NCBI RefSeq assembly: GCF_000739995.1
Contig: NZ_BBJX01000008.1
Coordinates: 124,001-188,000 of the forward strand
DNA from: Comamonas granuli NBRC 101663
GTDB lineage: Bacteria > Pseudomonadota > Gammaproteobacteria > Burkholderiales > Burkholderiaceae_C
Direction of reading: 5' to 3'
DNA length: 64,000 nt
In this document: piece by piece, positions 9,871 through 18,490 of the stretch
Layout of the letters: each line of letters begins with the position of its first letter
Numbering within the stretch: the stretch's first letter is position 1
Translations under genes and position numbers: made by a program
The notes under the pieces: model-generated
The model's database searches: none
Told to the model about the DNA's origin: nothing
Seen by the model: the letters and a program-made list of their open reading frames with translations, nothing else

Positions 9871-11358
9871 TCAGTGGGCGTCGGCCTGCCGGGCGGCGTT
9901 GACGGCCGCAGAGGTGTCGCGGCTGGCGCCATTGAAGAACAGGTTCAGGGCCACGGCAGTGATCGAGGCCAAGAGGATACCGGATTCGATCAGCGGGTGG
10001 ATGGCGTGCGGCATCCACTGGCGGAAGTTGGGCGCCACCAGCGGGATCATGCCCACGCCGACGGAGACGGCCACGATCATGGCGTTGAAGCGGTTGGTCT
10101 TGAAGTCCACCCCGCCCAGGATGCGCACGCCCGTGGCGGCCACCATGCCGAACATCACCAGCCCCGCGCCGCCCAGCACCACGGTGGGCAGGGACTCGAC
10201 CAGCGCGGCCATCTTGGGCAGCACGCCCAGCACCACCAGGATGATGCCGCCGGCCACGCAGACGAAGCGGCTCTTGACGCCGGTGACGGCGACCAGGCCC
10301 ACGTTCTGCGAGAAGCTGGTGTACGGGAAGGTGTTGAAGATGCCGCCGATCAGCGTGCCCAGGCCGTCGGTGCGCAGGCCGCGCGCGAGGTCCTGCTGGC
10401 CGATCTCGCGCCCCGTCATCTCGCCCAGGGCGAGGAACATGCCGGTGGACTCGATCATCACGACGATCATCACCAGCGTCATGGTCAGGATGAGGATGGG
10501 GTCGAACACCGGCGTGGCGATCTGGAAGGGCAGCACCACGTCGAACCACGCGGCCTTGGCCACCTTGTCGAACTGCATCAGCCCCATGCCCGCAGTCACG
10601 GCCGCGCCGATGCCTATGCCCAGCAGCACCGAGATGTTGGCGATGAAGCCCTTGCCGAACTTGGCGATCAGCAGGATGGAGACCAGCACCAGCGCCGAGA
10701 TGCCCACGCCCGTGAGGTCGGCGTACTTGGGGTTGGGCACCGTGGGCACCAGGGCCAGGCCCTTGGGCACGGGCGGCAGGGCCGAGCCGGGCGCGCCGGC
10801 GGCGGCCTGCGCTTCGGCCAGCCACTTGAGGTGCTCGGGGTTGACCACGGCGGGCGCCGTGGGCCCCACGGGGTTGCCGAAGATCCAGTTGATGCCCACG
10901 CGCATCAGGCTGATGCCGATGACCGCGATGATGGTGCCCGTGACCACGGGCGGGAAAAAGCGCAGCATGCGGCTGACCGCGGGCGCGATGAGGATGGAGA
11001 TCACGCCCGCGCCGATCACCGCGCCGAAGATCAGCCCCGCGCCGGCCTCGCCCCCCGTGGTCTGCGCCATGGACACCATGGGCGCGACGGCGGCAAAGGT
11101 CACGCCCATCATCACGGGCAGCTTGATGCCGAACCACTGCGTGGCGCCCCAGGCCTGGATCAGCGTGACCAGGCCGCAGACGAACAGGTCCGCGGAGATC
11201 AGGTGCGCGACCTGGTGGGGCGGCAGGTTGAGCGCCCGCCCCACGATCAGGGGCACGGCCACGGCGCCGGCGTACATCACCAGCACATGCTGCAGGCCCA
11301 GGGCGGTGAGCCTGCCCAGGGGGAGCCGCTCGTCAACGGGGTGGGTGGAGGAATGCAT
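9871..11358 (-). CDS. NCS2-family nucleobase (urate/xanthine) permease
   Basis: A polytopic membrane protein of 495 residues, about 14 hydrophobic segments. It carries the NCS2/NAT signature QNVGLVAVTGVKSR and the conserved glutamate in MIESTGMFLALGEMTGR. NCS2 proteins import uracil, xanthine or urate with protons or sodium. Here the neighbouring ureide genes and the shared operator palindrome point to urate or xanthine. A longer reading from a TTG at 11376 is possible. I prefer ATG 11358, because the GCGGAGA within the extension serves as its ribosome binding site. It has its own operator site (11434-11449) and is separated from the M20 gene by the repeat pair at 11551-11658. Confidence 0.9.
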   Translation of the reverse strand: MHSSTHPVDERLPLGRLTALGLQHVLVMYAGAVAVPLIVGRALNLPPHQVAHLISADLFVCGLVTLIQAWGATQWFGIKLPVMMGVTFAAVAPMVSMAQTTGGEAGAGLIFGAVIGAGVISILIAPAVSRMLRFFPPVVTGTIIAVIGISLMRVGINWIFGNPVGPTAPAVVNPEHLKWLAEAQAAAGAPGSALPPVPKGLALVPTVPNPKYADLTGVGISALVLVSILLIAKFGKGFIANISVLLGIGIGAAVTAGMGLMQFDKVAKAAWFDVVLPFQIATPVFDPILILTMTLVMIVVMIESTGMFLALGEMTGREIGQQDLARGLRTDGLGTLIGGIFNTFPYTSFSQNVGLVAVTGVKSRFVCVAGGIILVVLGVLPKMAALVESLPTVVLGGAGLVMFGMVAATGVRILGGVDFKTNRFNAMIVAVSVGVGMIPLVAPNFRQWMPHAIHPLIESGILLASITAVALNLFFNGASRDTSAAVNAARQADAH

Positions 11359-11433
11359 GGGGGAAGGTCTCCGCAATTCATCAGATGCGCCCGCAGCCTG
11401 CGCGCGCGCACGGCGGTCTTGGGGCGTATGGAA

Positions 11434-11449
11434 AAAGTGTATACAAAGT
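11434..11449 (-). promoter_or_regulatory. GntR-type operator, site 1 (upstream of permease)
   Basis: TGTATACA core at 11438-11445 with the AAAG arm intact on one side and a degenerate second arm. It lies about 76 bp upstream of the permease start. It matches the perfect palindrome between gntR and hiuH. Confidence 0.7.
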
Positions 11450-11550
11450 AGCGGGTGCTGCCATAGTGGAAACCCGGGTGGGGCGGGGTGGGGTGCGTCC
11501 GGACCTGGCCCGCTGGTGGCGGGCGGCGCCGGCGCACGGCGTCAATGGAC

Positions 11551-11658
11551 CCCTATAAAAAAGATAGCTGCTTGCGCTTGTCAGATGGCGTTTTCATGGT
11601 GATTTATTCATGAAAACAGCTTCTGACAAGCGCGAGCAGCTATGGTTTTGGGAGCGTC
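11551..11658. repeat. Family A repeats R3 and R4, head-to-head pair forming a long hairpin
   Basis: R3 (11551-11598, plus) and R4 (11609-11658, minus) each carry a CTAT/ATAGC-like hairpin followed by GCTGCT(T/C)GCGC and the same 8-base spacer TTGTCAGA. Facing each other across 10 bases, they form an inverted repeat that matches at 31 of 35 positions between 11564-11598 and 11609-11643. It fills the gap between the M20 gene and the permease promoter and would fold strongly in RNA from either strand. Confidence 0.85.
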
Positions 11659-11664
11659 TGGGGC

Positions 11665-12918
11665 TCAGGCCAGCAGGTCGTGCAGGGTGCGGGCGATCAC
11701 CTTGGTGGCGCGGCGCAGGTCTTGCAGGTCGATGCGCTCGTCGGCGCGCTTGGCGTGGCTCTCGAGCACGGTGCGCGGGCCGGCGCCGTAGATCACGCCG
11801 GGAATGCCGCGCTCCACGTACAGGCGCACGTCGGTGTACAGCGGCGTGCCCACGGCCGGCGGGGGCGCGCCGAACACCGCTGCGCCGTGCTTCTGGATGG
11901 CCTCGACCAGCGGCGCATTGCCCGCCAGCGGCGTCATGGCGTTGGCCAGCAGCAGGCGCTTGATGTCCACGCGCACGGCGTCCTCGCCCGCGTAGCCGCG
12001 CTGCTGGTTGAAGGCCTGCACGGCGTCGGCGATCACGGCGCGGATGCGCGCTTCGACCTCGGCTGGGTTCTCCTCGGGGATCATGCGGCGGTCGAGCTTG
12101 AGGACCACCTTGCCGGGGATGACGTTGGTGTTCGTGCCGCCCTCGATGCGCCCGATGTTCAGGTACGGGTGCTTGATGCCCGGCACCTGGGAGGTGACCT
12201 GCTGGTAGGCCGTGTTCTCGGCGTAGAGCGCGTTCATCAGGGCCACGGCGGCCTGCAGCGCATCCACGCCCGTGTGCGGCACGGCGGCGTGGGCCATCTT
12301 GCCGTGCACGGTCACCTCCATCTGCAGGCAGCCGTTGTGCGCGGTCACCACCTCGTAGCTGAAGCCGGCGGCGATCAGCAGGTCGGGCCGCGTCAGGCCC
12401 TTCTCCAACAGCCAGCCGGGGCCCAGCAGGCCGCCGAATTCCTCGTCGTAGGTGAAGTGCAGCTCCACCGCGCCACGCGCGGGGCGGGCCACGGCCTCGA
12501 GTGCGCGCACGGCGAAGGTGAAGGTGGAGAAGTCGCTCTTGCTCACGGCCGTGGCGCGGCCGTACATCTTGCCGTCTGCGATCTCGGCGCCGTAGGGGTC
12601 GTGCGTCCAGCCCTCGCCTGGGGGCACCACGTCACCGTGGGCGTTGAGCGCCACGGTGCGTCCGCCGCTGCCATAGGGGCGGCGCACGATGAGGTTGGTG
12701 ATGGACTGCATGCCGTAGGCCGCGACCTCGGCTGCGGACACGGGGTGTTTTTCGGCTTCCAGGCCCCAGGCGCGGATCAGCTCGGCCGTGCGTTCGGCGT
12801 GCGGGGCGTTGTTGCCCGGCGGGGTGTCGGTGGGCACGCGCACCAGGGCCTGGAGGAAGGCGACCTGTTCGTCGAAATGCTGGTCGATCCAGGCGTCGAG
12901 TTGTTCGTAGGTGTTCAT
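11665..12918 (-). CDS. M20 family amidohydrolase/deacylase (ArgE/DapE-like) in the ureide operon
   Basis: 417 residues with the M20 metal centre: first ligand in LNAHGDVVPP, a second in the SKSD segment, the Glu pair in YDEEFGG, and a late His in ESHAKRADE. The dimerisation lid domain lies between. M20 enzymes hydrolyse amide bonds of small molecules. The gene starts 6 bp after the UraD-AllC stop, so it is co-transcribed with allantoin genes. A role on a ureide or carbamoyl intermediate such as ureidoglycolate is therefore likely, but substrate specificity cannot be read from the sequence. Confidence 0.8.
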   Translation of the reverse strand: MNTYEQLDAWIDQHFDEQVAFLQALVRVPTDTPPGNNAPHAERTAELIRAWGLEAEKHPVSAAEVAAYGMQSITNLIVRRPYGSGGRTVALNAHGDVVPPGEGWTHDPYGAEIADGKMYGRATAVSKSDFSTFTFAVRALEAVARPARGAVELHFTYDEEFGGLLGPGWLLEKGLTRPDLLIAAGFSYEVVTAHNGCLQMEVTVHGKMAHAAVPHTGVDALQAAVALMNALYAENTAYQQVTSQVPGIKHPYLNIGRIEGGTNTNVIPGKVVLKLDRRMIPEENPAEVEARIRAVIADAVQAFNQQRGYAGEDAVRVDIKRLLLANAMTPLAGNAPLVEAIQKHGAAVFGAPPPAVGTPLYTDVRLYVERGIPGVIYGAGPRTVLESHAKRADERIDLQDLRRATKVIARTLHDLLA

Positions 12919-12924
12919 GGCGGT

Positions 12925-14697
12925 TCAGGCTTCGTGGGCGAGTTGGTTCAGGACATGGGTGAAGGCGTCGACGGCGAGCTGCATGTCGTCGGCGGTGGTC
13001 GATTCGAGCGGGTTGTGGCTGATGCCGCTGTTCTGCCCGCGCACGAACAGCATGGCCTGGGGCATGACTTCGTGCAGCTTCATGGCGTCGTGGCCGGCGC
13101 CGCTGGGCATGCGGTGCACGGGCAGGCCCAGGGCGGCGACGGCGCGCTCCCAGCGCTGCTGCCAGGCCGGGGCGCTGGGGGCGGCGGCGGCGCGCATGGT
13201 TTCTTCGAGCCGGTAGTGCACGTGGCGCCGCGCGCAAATGGACTGCAGCTCGGCCAGCACGTCCTCGGCCAGGCGGTCGCGCTGGGCGTTGCCGGGCGCG
13301 CGCAGGTCCAGGCTGAAGCGGCAGCGTCCCGGCACCACGTTGATGGAGCCGCCGGGCACTTCCAGCAGGCCCACGGTGCCCACCGAGTCGCCGTCCTGCG
13401 CGGCGCGGCGCTCCACGTAGAGCAGCAGCTCGGCCACGGCGGCGGCGGCGTCGCGGCGCCGGTCCATGGGCGTGGTGCCCGCGTGGCTGGCCATGCCGAT
13501 GACCTCGCCCACGTAGCGCACGCTGCCGTTGATGGAGGTGACCACGCCCAGGGGCATGTCCAGTTCGCAGAGCACCGGCCCCTGTTCGATGTGCACTTCG
13601 ACGAAGCCCAGGTAGCGCGCCGGGTCGCGGCGCAGCGCGGGGATGTCGTCCACGCACAGGCCGGCGTGCTGCATGGCCTGGCGCAGGGTGATGCCGTCGG
13701 CGTCCTGCTGCTCCAGCCAGGCGGGGTTGAAGTCGCCGATCAGCGCGCCCGAACCCAGGAAGGTGGCCTTGTAGCGCTGGCCTTCTTCCTCGGCAAAGGC
13801 CACGACCTCGATGCCGAACGGCAGGCGCCGGCCTGCGCGGTGCAACTCGCGCACGCTGGCCATGGGCACGAAGATGCCCAGGCGCCCGTCGTACTTGCCG
13901 CCGTTGCGCACGGTGTCGTAGTGGCTGCCGGTCAGCAGGTATTTCTGTCCGGGGGCGGCGGGGTGGTAGCGGCCCACCACGTTGCCCACGGCGTCGATCT
14001 CCACCTCGTCAAAGCCGCAGTCGCGCATCCAGCGGCTGAGCGCTTGAGCGCAGGCGCGGTGCGCGTCGGTGAGGTAGGTGACGGTGAGCTGGCCGCGCTC
14101 CGCGTAGCCCGGGTCGCTGTGCTGGGCCAGGCGCTCGTGCCAGTCCCACACGTCATTGCCCAGCGCGGGCTCGGCGCCGAACTTGTCGTTCAGGCGGATC
14201 TCGGCGATGCGGTGGATGTTGCGCAGCGCCTCGGCGAGCTCGAAGTCGGGCGGGTTGTCCAGGCGGCGCGCAAAGGTGTCGATGATCTCCTGCTTGGCCA
14301 GGCCCGTGCCGCGCGGCCCGCGCACGGCGAGGATGAACGGGAAGCCAAAGCGCGCGTTGTAGTCGGCGTTGAGCTGCTGGATGCGCGCGAACTCCTCGGG
14401 CGTGCACTGCGTGAGCCCGGCCTTGCCCTGCTCGTTCGTCGATTCGGCCGTGAGCGTCTGCGCCACCATGGCCTTGCCCGCCAGCTCGGGGTGGGCGCGT
14501 ACCAGGGCCAGTTGCTGGTCGCGGCTGGCGGCGGCCAGCACCTGCACCAGGGCGTACTTGAGCGCCGCCAGCGAGGCAAAGGGCCGCTGCTGCAGCGCCT
14601 GCTGCGCGATCCAGGGCGTGTGCTCGTACAGGCCGTCGAGCATCTGCGCGGCCGCCTCGGGCGTGGCGGCGTTGAGTTCCTGCAAGGTGATGGGCAT
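12925..14697 (-). CDS. Bifunctional OHCU decarboxylase - allantoate amidohydrolase fusion
   Basis: Residues about 1-165 are an OHCU decarboxylase (UraD), with the catalytic His in ALVRAHPELAGK and the downstream FGFPFILAVRG segment. Residues about 175-590 are an allantoate amidohydrolase (AllC, M20/hydantoinase-carbamoylase type) with metal ligands in LTGSHYDTVRNGGKYDG, AEEEGQR and VEVHIEQGP, and a late SGAGHDAM. The first part gives S-allantoin; the second hydrolyses allantoate to ureidoglycine and ammonia. The two act two steps apart; allantoinase, which bridges them, is the gene upstream. ATG 14697 follows AAGAG; a GTG nine bases earlier is also possible. Confidence 0.93.
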   Translation of the reverse strand: MPITLQELNAATPEAAAQMLDGLYEHTPWIAQQALQQRPFASLAALKYALVQVLAAASRDQQLALVRAHPELAGKAMVAQTLTAESTNEQGKAGLTQCTPEEFARIQQLNADYNARFGFPFILAVRGPRGTGLAKQEIIDTFARRLDNPPDFELAEALRNIHRIAEIRLNDKFGAEPALGNDVWDWHERLAQHSDPGYAERGQLTVTYLTDAHRACAQALSRWMRDCGFDEVEIDAVGNVVGRYHPAAPGQKYLLTGSHYDTVRNGGKYDGRLGIFVPMASVRELHRAGRRLPFGIEVVAFAEEEGQRYKATFLGSGALIGDFNPAWLEQQDADGITLRQAMQHAGLCVDDIPALRRDPARYLGFVEVHIEQGPVLCELDMPLGVVTSINGSVRYVGEVIGMASHAGTTPMDRRRDAAAAVAELLLYVERRAAQDGDSVGTVGLLEVPGGSINVVPGRCRFSLDLRAPGNAQRDRLAEDVLAELQSICARRHVHYRLEETMRAAAAPSAPAWQQRWERAVAALGLPVHRMPSGAGHDAMKLHEVMPQAMLFVRGQNSGISHNPLESTTADDMQLAVDAFTHVLNQLAHEA

Positions 14698-14710
14698 GAG
14701 TTTCACTCTT

Positions 14711-14760
14711 AAAAGGTGAGCAGCTGGCGCTTGTCCAGAAAGGGCTGGAGGCGTTTTTTG
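14711..14760 (+). repeat. Family A interspersed repeat, copy R5
   Basis: CAGCTGGCGC, spacer TTGTCCAG, AAAGGGCTGGAGGC and a T-run. The first hairpin arm is degenerate. It occupies the gap between puuE and the UraD-AllC gene within one operon. Confidence 0.65.
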
Positions 14761-14763
14761 CCT

Positions 14764-15747
14764 TTAGTTCTGGCCGTTCGGCTGCGGCGCCGGGTACTGC
14801 TGCGCCCAGTGGCGCGCGATGTCGATGCGGCGGCAGATCCAGACCTTGTGGTGCGCCTGGATGTGGTCCAGAAAGCGCTGCAGCGCCGTGATGCGCCCGG
14901 GCCGCCCCAGCAGGCGGCAGTGCATGCCGATGCTCATCATCTTGGGCGCGTTGTCGCCCGCGGGGTCGCCCTCGGCGTAGAGGGTGTCGAACGTGTCCTT
15001 CATGTACTGGAAGAACGGGTCGGCGTGCGAGTAGCCCTGGGGCAGGGCAAAGCGCATGTCGTTCACGTCCAGGGTGTAGGGCACGATGAGCTGGTGGTGC
15101 GCGCTGCCGTCGCTCCTGGCCACCTTCATCCAGAAGGGCAGGTCGTCGCCGTAGTAGTCGCTGTCGTAGACGAAGCGGCCATCGTCGGCCACCAGGCGGT
15201 GGGTGTTGGGGCTGTCGCGCCCGGTGTACCAGCCCAGGCCGTGGTCGCCGCCGTGGCCGTAGAGCTCGCCGAAGATCTCCATGCACTGCGCCATGTGGGC
15301 GCGCTCCACCTCCTCGGGCACGCCCTGGTAGTGGATCCATTGCAGGCCGTGGCAGGCCACCTCGTGGCCCAGCGCGGCGAAGGCCTGGGCCACCTCGCGG
15401 TGGCGTTGCAGGGCCGTGGCCACGCCGAACACGGTCAGCGGCAGGCCGCGCTTTTCAAACTCGCGCAGCAGGCGCCAGACGCCGGCGCGCGAGCCGTATT
15501 CGTAAATGCCCTCCATGCTCATGTGGCGCTCGGGGTAGGCGGCGGGGTTGAACATTTCCGACAGGAACTGCTCGCTCGCGGCATTGCCGTGCAGCACGCA
15601 GTTTTCGCCGCCCTCTTCGTAATTGAGCACGAACTGCACGGCCACGCGCGCGCCGCCCGGCCAGCGGGCGTGCGGGGGCGTGCGGCCGTAGCCGATGAGG
15701 TCGCGGGGGTAAGCAGCGGTGGCGTCGTAGCAGGGTGTGGAGGGCAT
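14764..15747 (-). CDS. puuE: Allantoinase of the polysaccharide deacetylase family (PuuE)
   Basis: 327 residues, beginning with the PuuE-typical block YPRDLIGYGRTPPHARWPGGARVAVQ (given in part: RDLIGYG and the following WPGGARVAVQFVLNYEEG). It also has EYGSRAGVWRLLREF, VACHGLQWIHY and WYTGRDSPNTHRL. PuuE hydrolyses S-allantoin to allantoate and, unlike AllB-type allantoinases, belongs to the NodB/polysaccharide deacetylase fold. It lies 10 bp after gntR and before UraD-AllC, so the operon carries consecutive steps. Cytoplasmic. Confidence 0.95.
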   Translation of the reverse strand: MPSTPCYDATAAYPRDLIGYGRTPPHARWPGGARVAVQFVLNYEEGGENCVLHGNAASEQFLSEMFNPAAYPERHMSMEGIYEYGSRAGVWRLLREFEKRGLPLTVFGVATALQRHREVAQAFAALGHEVACHGLQWIHYQGVPEEVERAHMAQCMEIFGELYGHGGDHGLGWYTGRDSPNTHRLVADDGRFVYDSDYYGDDLPFWMKVARSDGSAHHQLIVPYTLDVNDMRFALPQGYSHADPFFQYMKDTFDTLYAEGDPAGDNAPKMMSIGMHCRLLGRPGRITALQRFLDHIQAHHKVWICRRIDIARHWAQQYPAPQPNGQN

Positions 15748-15757
15748 GGCAGGGCTT

Positions 15758-16441
15758 TCAGGACATCAGGGCCAGCGACAGGTCGTTGACCGGGCGCTGA
15801 CGGTCGAACATGAGGTTTTCCTCCACGTGCAGCAGGTGCTCGTGCATGAGCTGCACGGCCTGAGCCTCGTCGCGCGCGGCCAGCGCCTTGACGATGGCGG
15901 CGTGCTCGTCGTGCGAGTGCGCGGCCGAGCGCGCGCTCTGGTACATGAGCGTGATGAGGGCCGAGCGCGAGATCAGCTCGCCCAGCATGTCGGCCAGCAC
16001 CTGGTTGCCCATGAGCTCGGCCATGCGCACGTGAAAGTCCCCCAGCAGCGAGGTGCGCCCGGGCACGGCGCCCTGGTCCGTGGCGGCCTGGCTCACGGCG
16101 GCCTTTTCCAGGGCGACATGCTCGCGCAGGGCGCGGATGCGCGCCGGCGTGACCATGCGCACGAAGGCGCGCGTCATCTCGGCCTCGAGCATGCGGCGCA
16201 CGGCGAACACCTGGCGCGCCTCGTCCTCCGAGGGCGCGGCCACGAAGGCACCGCGCGCGGGCTCAAGCCGGATCAGGCGGTTCTGCGCGAGCTGGAACAG
16301 CGCCTGGCGCACCAGGGTGCGCGAGACGCCGAAATGGTCGGCCAGCTTTTGCTCGGCCAGCTTGGTGCCGGGCTGCAGCCGGTGCTCGACGATGGCGCGC
16401 GTGAGCGCCGCAACGATGCTGCTGGTGGAGGAGGTTTCCAT
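15758..16441 (-). CDS. GntR-family regulator (FCD/FadR subfamily) of urate/ureide genes
   Basis: 227 residues. The N-terminal winged helix ([36 protein letters not shown], here cited in part) is a GntR domain. Residues about 85-210 are an FCD effector domain with the metal-binding His set ([32 protein letters not shown]). ATG 16441 (METSST) is chosen: a longer frame would read through the operator at 16467-16482. It is first in the operon gntR-puuE-uraD/allC-M20 and divergent from hiuH. It probably binds the TGTATACA palindromes, repressing until a purine intermediate binds; the effector is unknown. Confidence 0.9.
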   Translation of the reverse strand: METSSTSSIVAALTRAIVEHRLQPGTKLAEQKLADHFGVSRTLVRQALFQLAQNRLIRLEPARGAFVAAPSEDEARQVFAVRRMLEAEMTRAFVRMVTPARIRALREHVALEKAAVSQAATDQGAVPGRTSLLGDFHVRMAELMGNQVLADMLGELISRSALITLMYQSARSAAHSHDEHAAIVKALAARDEAQAVQLMHEHLLHVEENLMFDRQRPVNDLSLALMS

Positions 16442-16466
16442 GCGCGCATGATAGATCGAATCGGGA

Positions 16467-16482
16467 AAAGTGTATACACTTT
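16467..16482. promoter_or_regulatory. GntR-type operator, site 2 (gntR-hiuH intergenic)
   Basis: Perfect 16-bp palindrome AAAGTGTATACACTTT, 25 bp upstream of gntR and 54 bp upstream of hiuH. The GTATAC core is that recognised by FadR/VanR-type GntR proteins. Placed to control both divergent transcripts. Confidence 0.85.
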
Positions 16483-16536
16483 CGGTCCACAGGGCTGGCC
16501 GCGGCGGCCGCCCGCCTTTTTTGCGGAGATGCACCC

Positions 16537-16887
16537 ATGGGCCTGAGTACCCACGTTCTGGACACGATGCACGGCTGCCCCGCCGCGGGCATGGAAGTGG
16601 CGCTCTACGCCACCGCGGGGGAGAGCGCGACCCTGATCAAGCGCCTGGTGCTGAACCACGACGGCCGCACCGATGCGCCGCTGTTCGACAACGCCAGCCT
16701 GCGCCCGGGCACGTACCGGCTGCGTTTCGACGTGGCCGGGTACTTCCGCGCGCGCGGCGTGGTGCTGCCCGAGCCCAACTTCCTGGACCAGGTGAATCTG
16801 GACTTCGGCATTGCGCACGCCGACCAGCACTACCACGTGCCCCTGCTGGTCAGCCCCTGGAGCTATTCCACCTACCGGGGCTCGTGA
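16537..16887 (+). CDS. hiuH: 5-hydroxyisourate hydrolase (transthyretin-like)
   Basis: 116 residues with the three family signatures: N-terminal [11 protein letters not shown], the central GRTDAPL segment and the C-terminal tetrapeptide YRGS. HiuH hydrolyses 5-hydroxyisourate, made by PuuD, to OHCU, the substrate of UraD. There is no signal peptide, so it is cytoplasmic. GGAG precedes the ATG by 8 bases. It is divergent from gntR across the operator palindrome. Confidence 0.96.
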   Translation: MGLSTHVLDTMHGCPAAGMEVALYATAGESATLIKRLVLNHDGRTDAPLFDNASLRPGTYRLRFDVAGYFRARGVVLPEPNFLDQVNLDFGIAHADQHYHVPLLVSPWSYSTYRGS

Positions 16888-16919
16888 TGCGCGCGGCGGC
16901 GCCGCTGCCGGGAACGGGC

Positions 16920-17450
16920 CTACAACTGGCCTTCGGTCAGCGTGTCGAGCTGGAAGCGCCCGCTGCGGTCCCACAGCCAGGTGTCCGTCCAGGTGACGCG
17001 GCCCATGCGCGCCGGGGCGGGGTAGGGCGCGGCAGCGCGCACCGTGCGCTCGATCTCGGCCGTGACCTCGGGGGCGTGGCGCGGCGCACGCAGCCAGCGC
17101 AGGCGCGTGACCTGGCCGCGCCGGTCGATGTCCACCTCCAGCACGCCGATGGCGTACAGCATGGGCGGCAGCTTGCCCAGGAAGATGCGCGTGGCATTGT
17201 GCGCGTACACATGGCGCGCGGCGTCCTTGCGGTAGTCCAGCGGCGAGCGCGCGGCCGACGCGCCGGGCGCGGCGCTGCGGCCCGGGCTCTGGCTGCTGGG
17301 CGCGCCGGCCGGGTCCTGGCTGTCGGGCGGGGCGGGGCTGCCCACGGGGGCGGTCCTGCAGGCGGCGACCAGGGCGGCCACGGCCGTGGCCATCAGGCCT
17401 GCAAGGCCCCAGCGGCTGCGGGTTGGGCGGGAGGGCGGCAAAGGTTCCAT
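16920..17450 (-). CDS. Lipoprotein with TonB C-terminal-like domain, 176 aa
   Basis: A signal segment with lipobox-like VAALVAAC near residue 30 is followed by a Pro/Ser/Ala-rich linker and a domain from about residue 85 (YAIGVLEVDIDRRGQVTRL...PEVTAEIERTVRAAAPYP). The domain has the beta-alpha-beta pattern of TonB-type energy transducers. Start MEPLPPSRP (17450) is chosen because the earlier in-frame codons lack signal-peptide character. It sits between convergent hiuH and divergent xdhC. Function unknown; a periplasmic or outer-membrane partner role is possible. Nothing links it to purines except position. Confidence 0.6.
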   Translation of the reverse strand: MEPLPPSRPTRSRWGLAGLMATAVAALVAACRTAPVGSPAPPDSQDPAGAPSSQSPGRSAAPGASAARSPLDYRKDAARHVYAHNATRIFLGKLPPMLYAIGVLEVDIDRRGQVTRLRWLRAPRHAPEVTAEIERTVRAAAPYPAPARMGRVTWTDTWLWDRSGRFQLDTLTEGQL

Positions 17451-17494
17451 GGCGCGTGGGCAGGTGGAAGGACACAATGCTCCGGGAGGTGGAC

Positions 17495-18310
17495 ATGACA
17501 TTGTTGCACCAATTGTGCGCCGCGCTGCAGGCGGCGCCTGCCTGCCTGGTGCGCGTGGAGCGCACCCAGGGCTCGGCGCCGCGCGACGCCGGCGCCTGGA
17601 TGGCGGTGTTTGCCGACGGCGCCCTGGGTACCCTGGGCGGCGGCCATGTGGAGTGGCAGGCCCTGGCCGAGGCGCGGCGCCGGCTCGCCGGCGCGGACGG
17701 TGCGCCGGTGCTGCGCCAGGCGCTGGGCCCCAGCCTGGGCCAGTGCTGCGGCGGGGTGATGTGGCTGCGCTTCGAGCTGGTGGGCGCGCAGGATGCGCCG
17801 CGCCTTGCCCAGGAGCTGGCGCCGCCGCGCATGCCCGTGGCCCTGTTCGGCGGCGGCCATGTGGGGCAGGCGCTGGCGCGCGTGCTCGCGCCGCTGCCCT
17901 GCGCGCTCACCTGGATCGACAGCCGCGACGGGGTCTTTCCCGCCGACGTGGCGCCCCAGGTCACCTGCGAGCATTCCGACCCCGTGCAGGGCGCCGTGCC
18001 CGGCCTGGCAGCGCAGTCGCGCGTGCTCATCATGAGCTTCAGCCACGCCGAGGACCTGGACGTGCTCGCCGCCTGCCTGCTGCGCCAGCGCGCGCAGGGC
18101 GACCTGCCCTACATCGGCATGATAGGCAGCCGCACCAAGTGGGCCACCTTCCGCCGCCGCCTGCAGGAGCGCGGCTTTGCGCCGCACGAACTGGAGCAGG
18201 TGACCTGCCCCATCGGCGTGCCCGGCATCGCGGGCAAGGAGCCCGAGGTCATCGCCGTGGGCGTGGCGGCCCAGCTGCTGCAGACGCGCGCGCTGCCGCA
18301 CCCGGGGTAA
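17495..18310 (+). CDS. xdhC: Xanthine dehydrogenase accessory protein XdhC
   Basis: 271 residues. The N-terminal part has the XdhC signature VRVERTQGSAPRDAGAWM and the conserved GGGHVEWQAL and LGPSLGQCCGG (a Cys pair). The C-terminal part has a Rossmann-like segment (VALFGGGHVGQAL) and GMIGSRTKWATFRRRL. XdhC binds the molybdenum cofactor, promotes its sulfuration and inserts it into the large Xdh subunit. Start 17495 is preferred, preceded by GGGAGGTGG. Unusually it is about 13 kb from xdhAB, but it sits in the urate operon region with puuD next. Confidence 0.94.
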   Translation: MTLLHQLCAALQAAPACLVRVERTQGSAPRDAGAWMAVFADGALGTLGGGHVEWQALAEARRRLAGADGAPVLRQALGPSLGQCCGGVMWLRFELVGAQDAPRLAQELAPPRMPVALFGGGHVGQALARVLAPLPCALTWIDSRDGVFPADVAPQVTCEHSDPVQGAVPGLAAQSRVLIMSFSHAEDLDVLAACLLRQRAQGDLPYIGMIGSRTKWATFRRRLQERGFAPHELEQVTCPIGVPGIAGKEPEVIAVGVAAQLLQTRALPHPG

Positions 18311-18353
18311 TCCCGCAGGGCGCGGTGGCATTGCCTGCTGGATTGGCGCACAA

Positions 18354-18369
18354 AAACTGTATACACTTT
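18354..18369. promoter_or_regulatory. GntR-type operator, site 3 (upstream of puuD)
   Basis: AAACTGTATACACTTT, one mismatch from the perfect palindrome at 16467-16482. It lies 122 bp upstream of the puuD start and 44 bp after the xdhC stop. Confidence 0.8.
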
Positions 18370-18490
18370 ACCCTCCGGTCGCAGCGGCGCACAGGCATGC
18401 AATGCCCCACAAGCGCGGCCCTTGTCCTGCTCAGAGCGCCCGCAGTGGTGAGCAGCCAATGTCCTGCTGTGTCCCCAGGGTTGAAAAATC

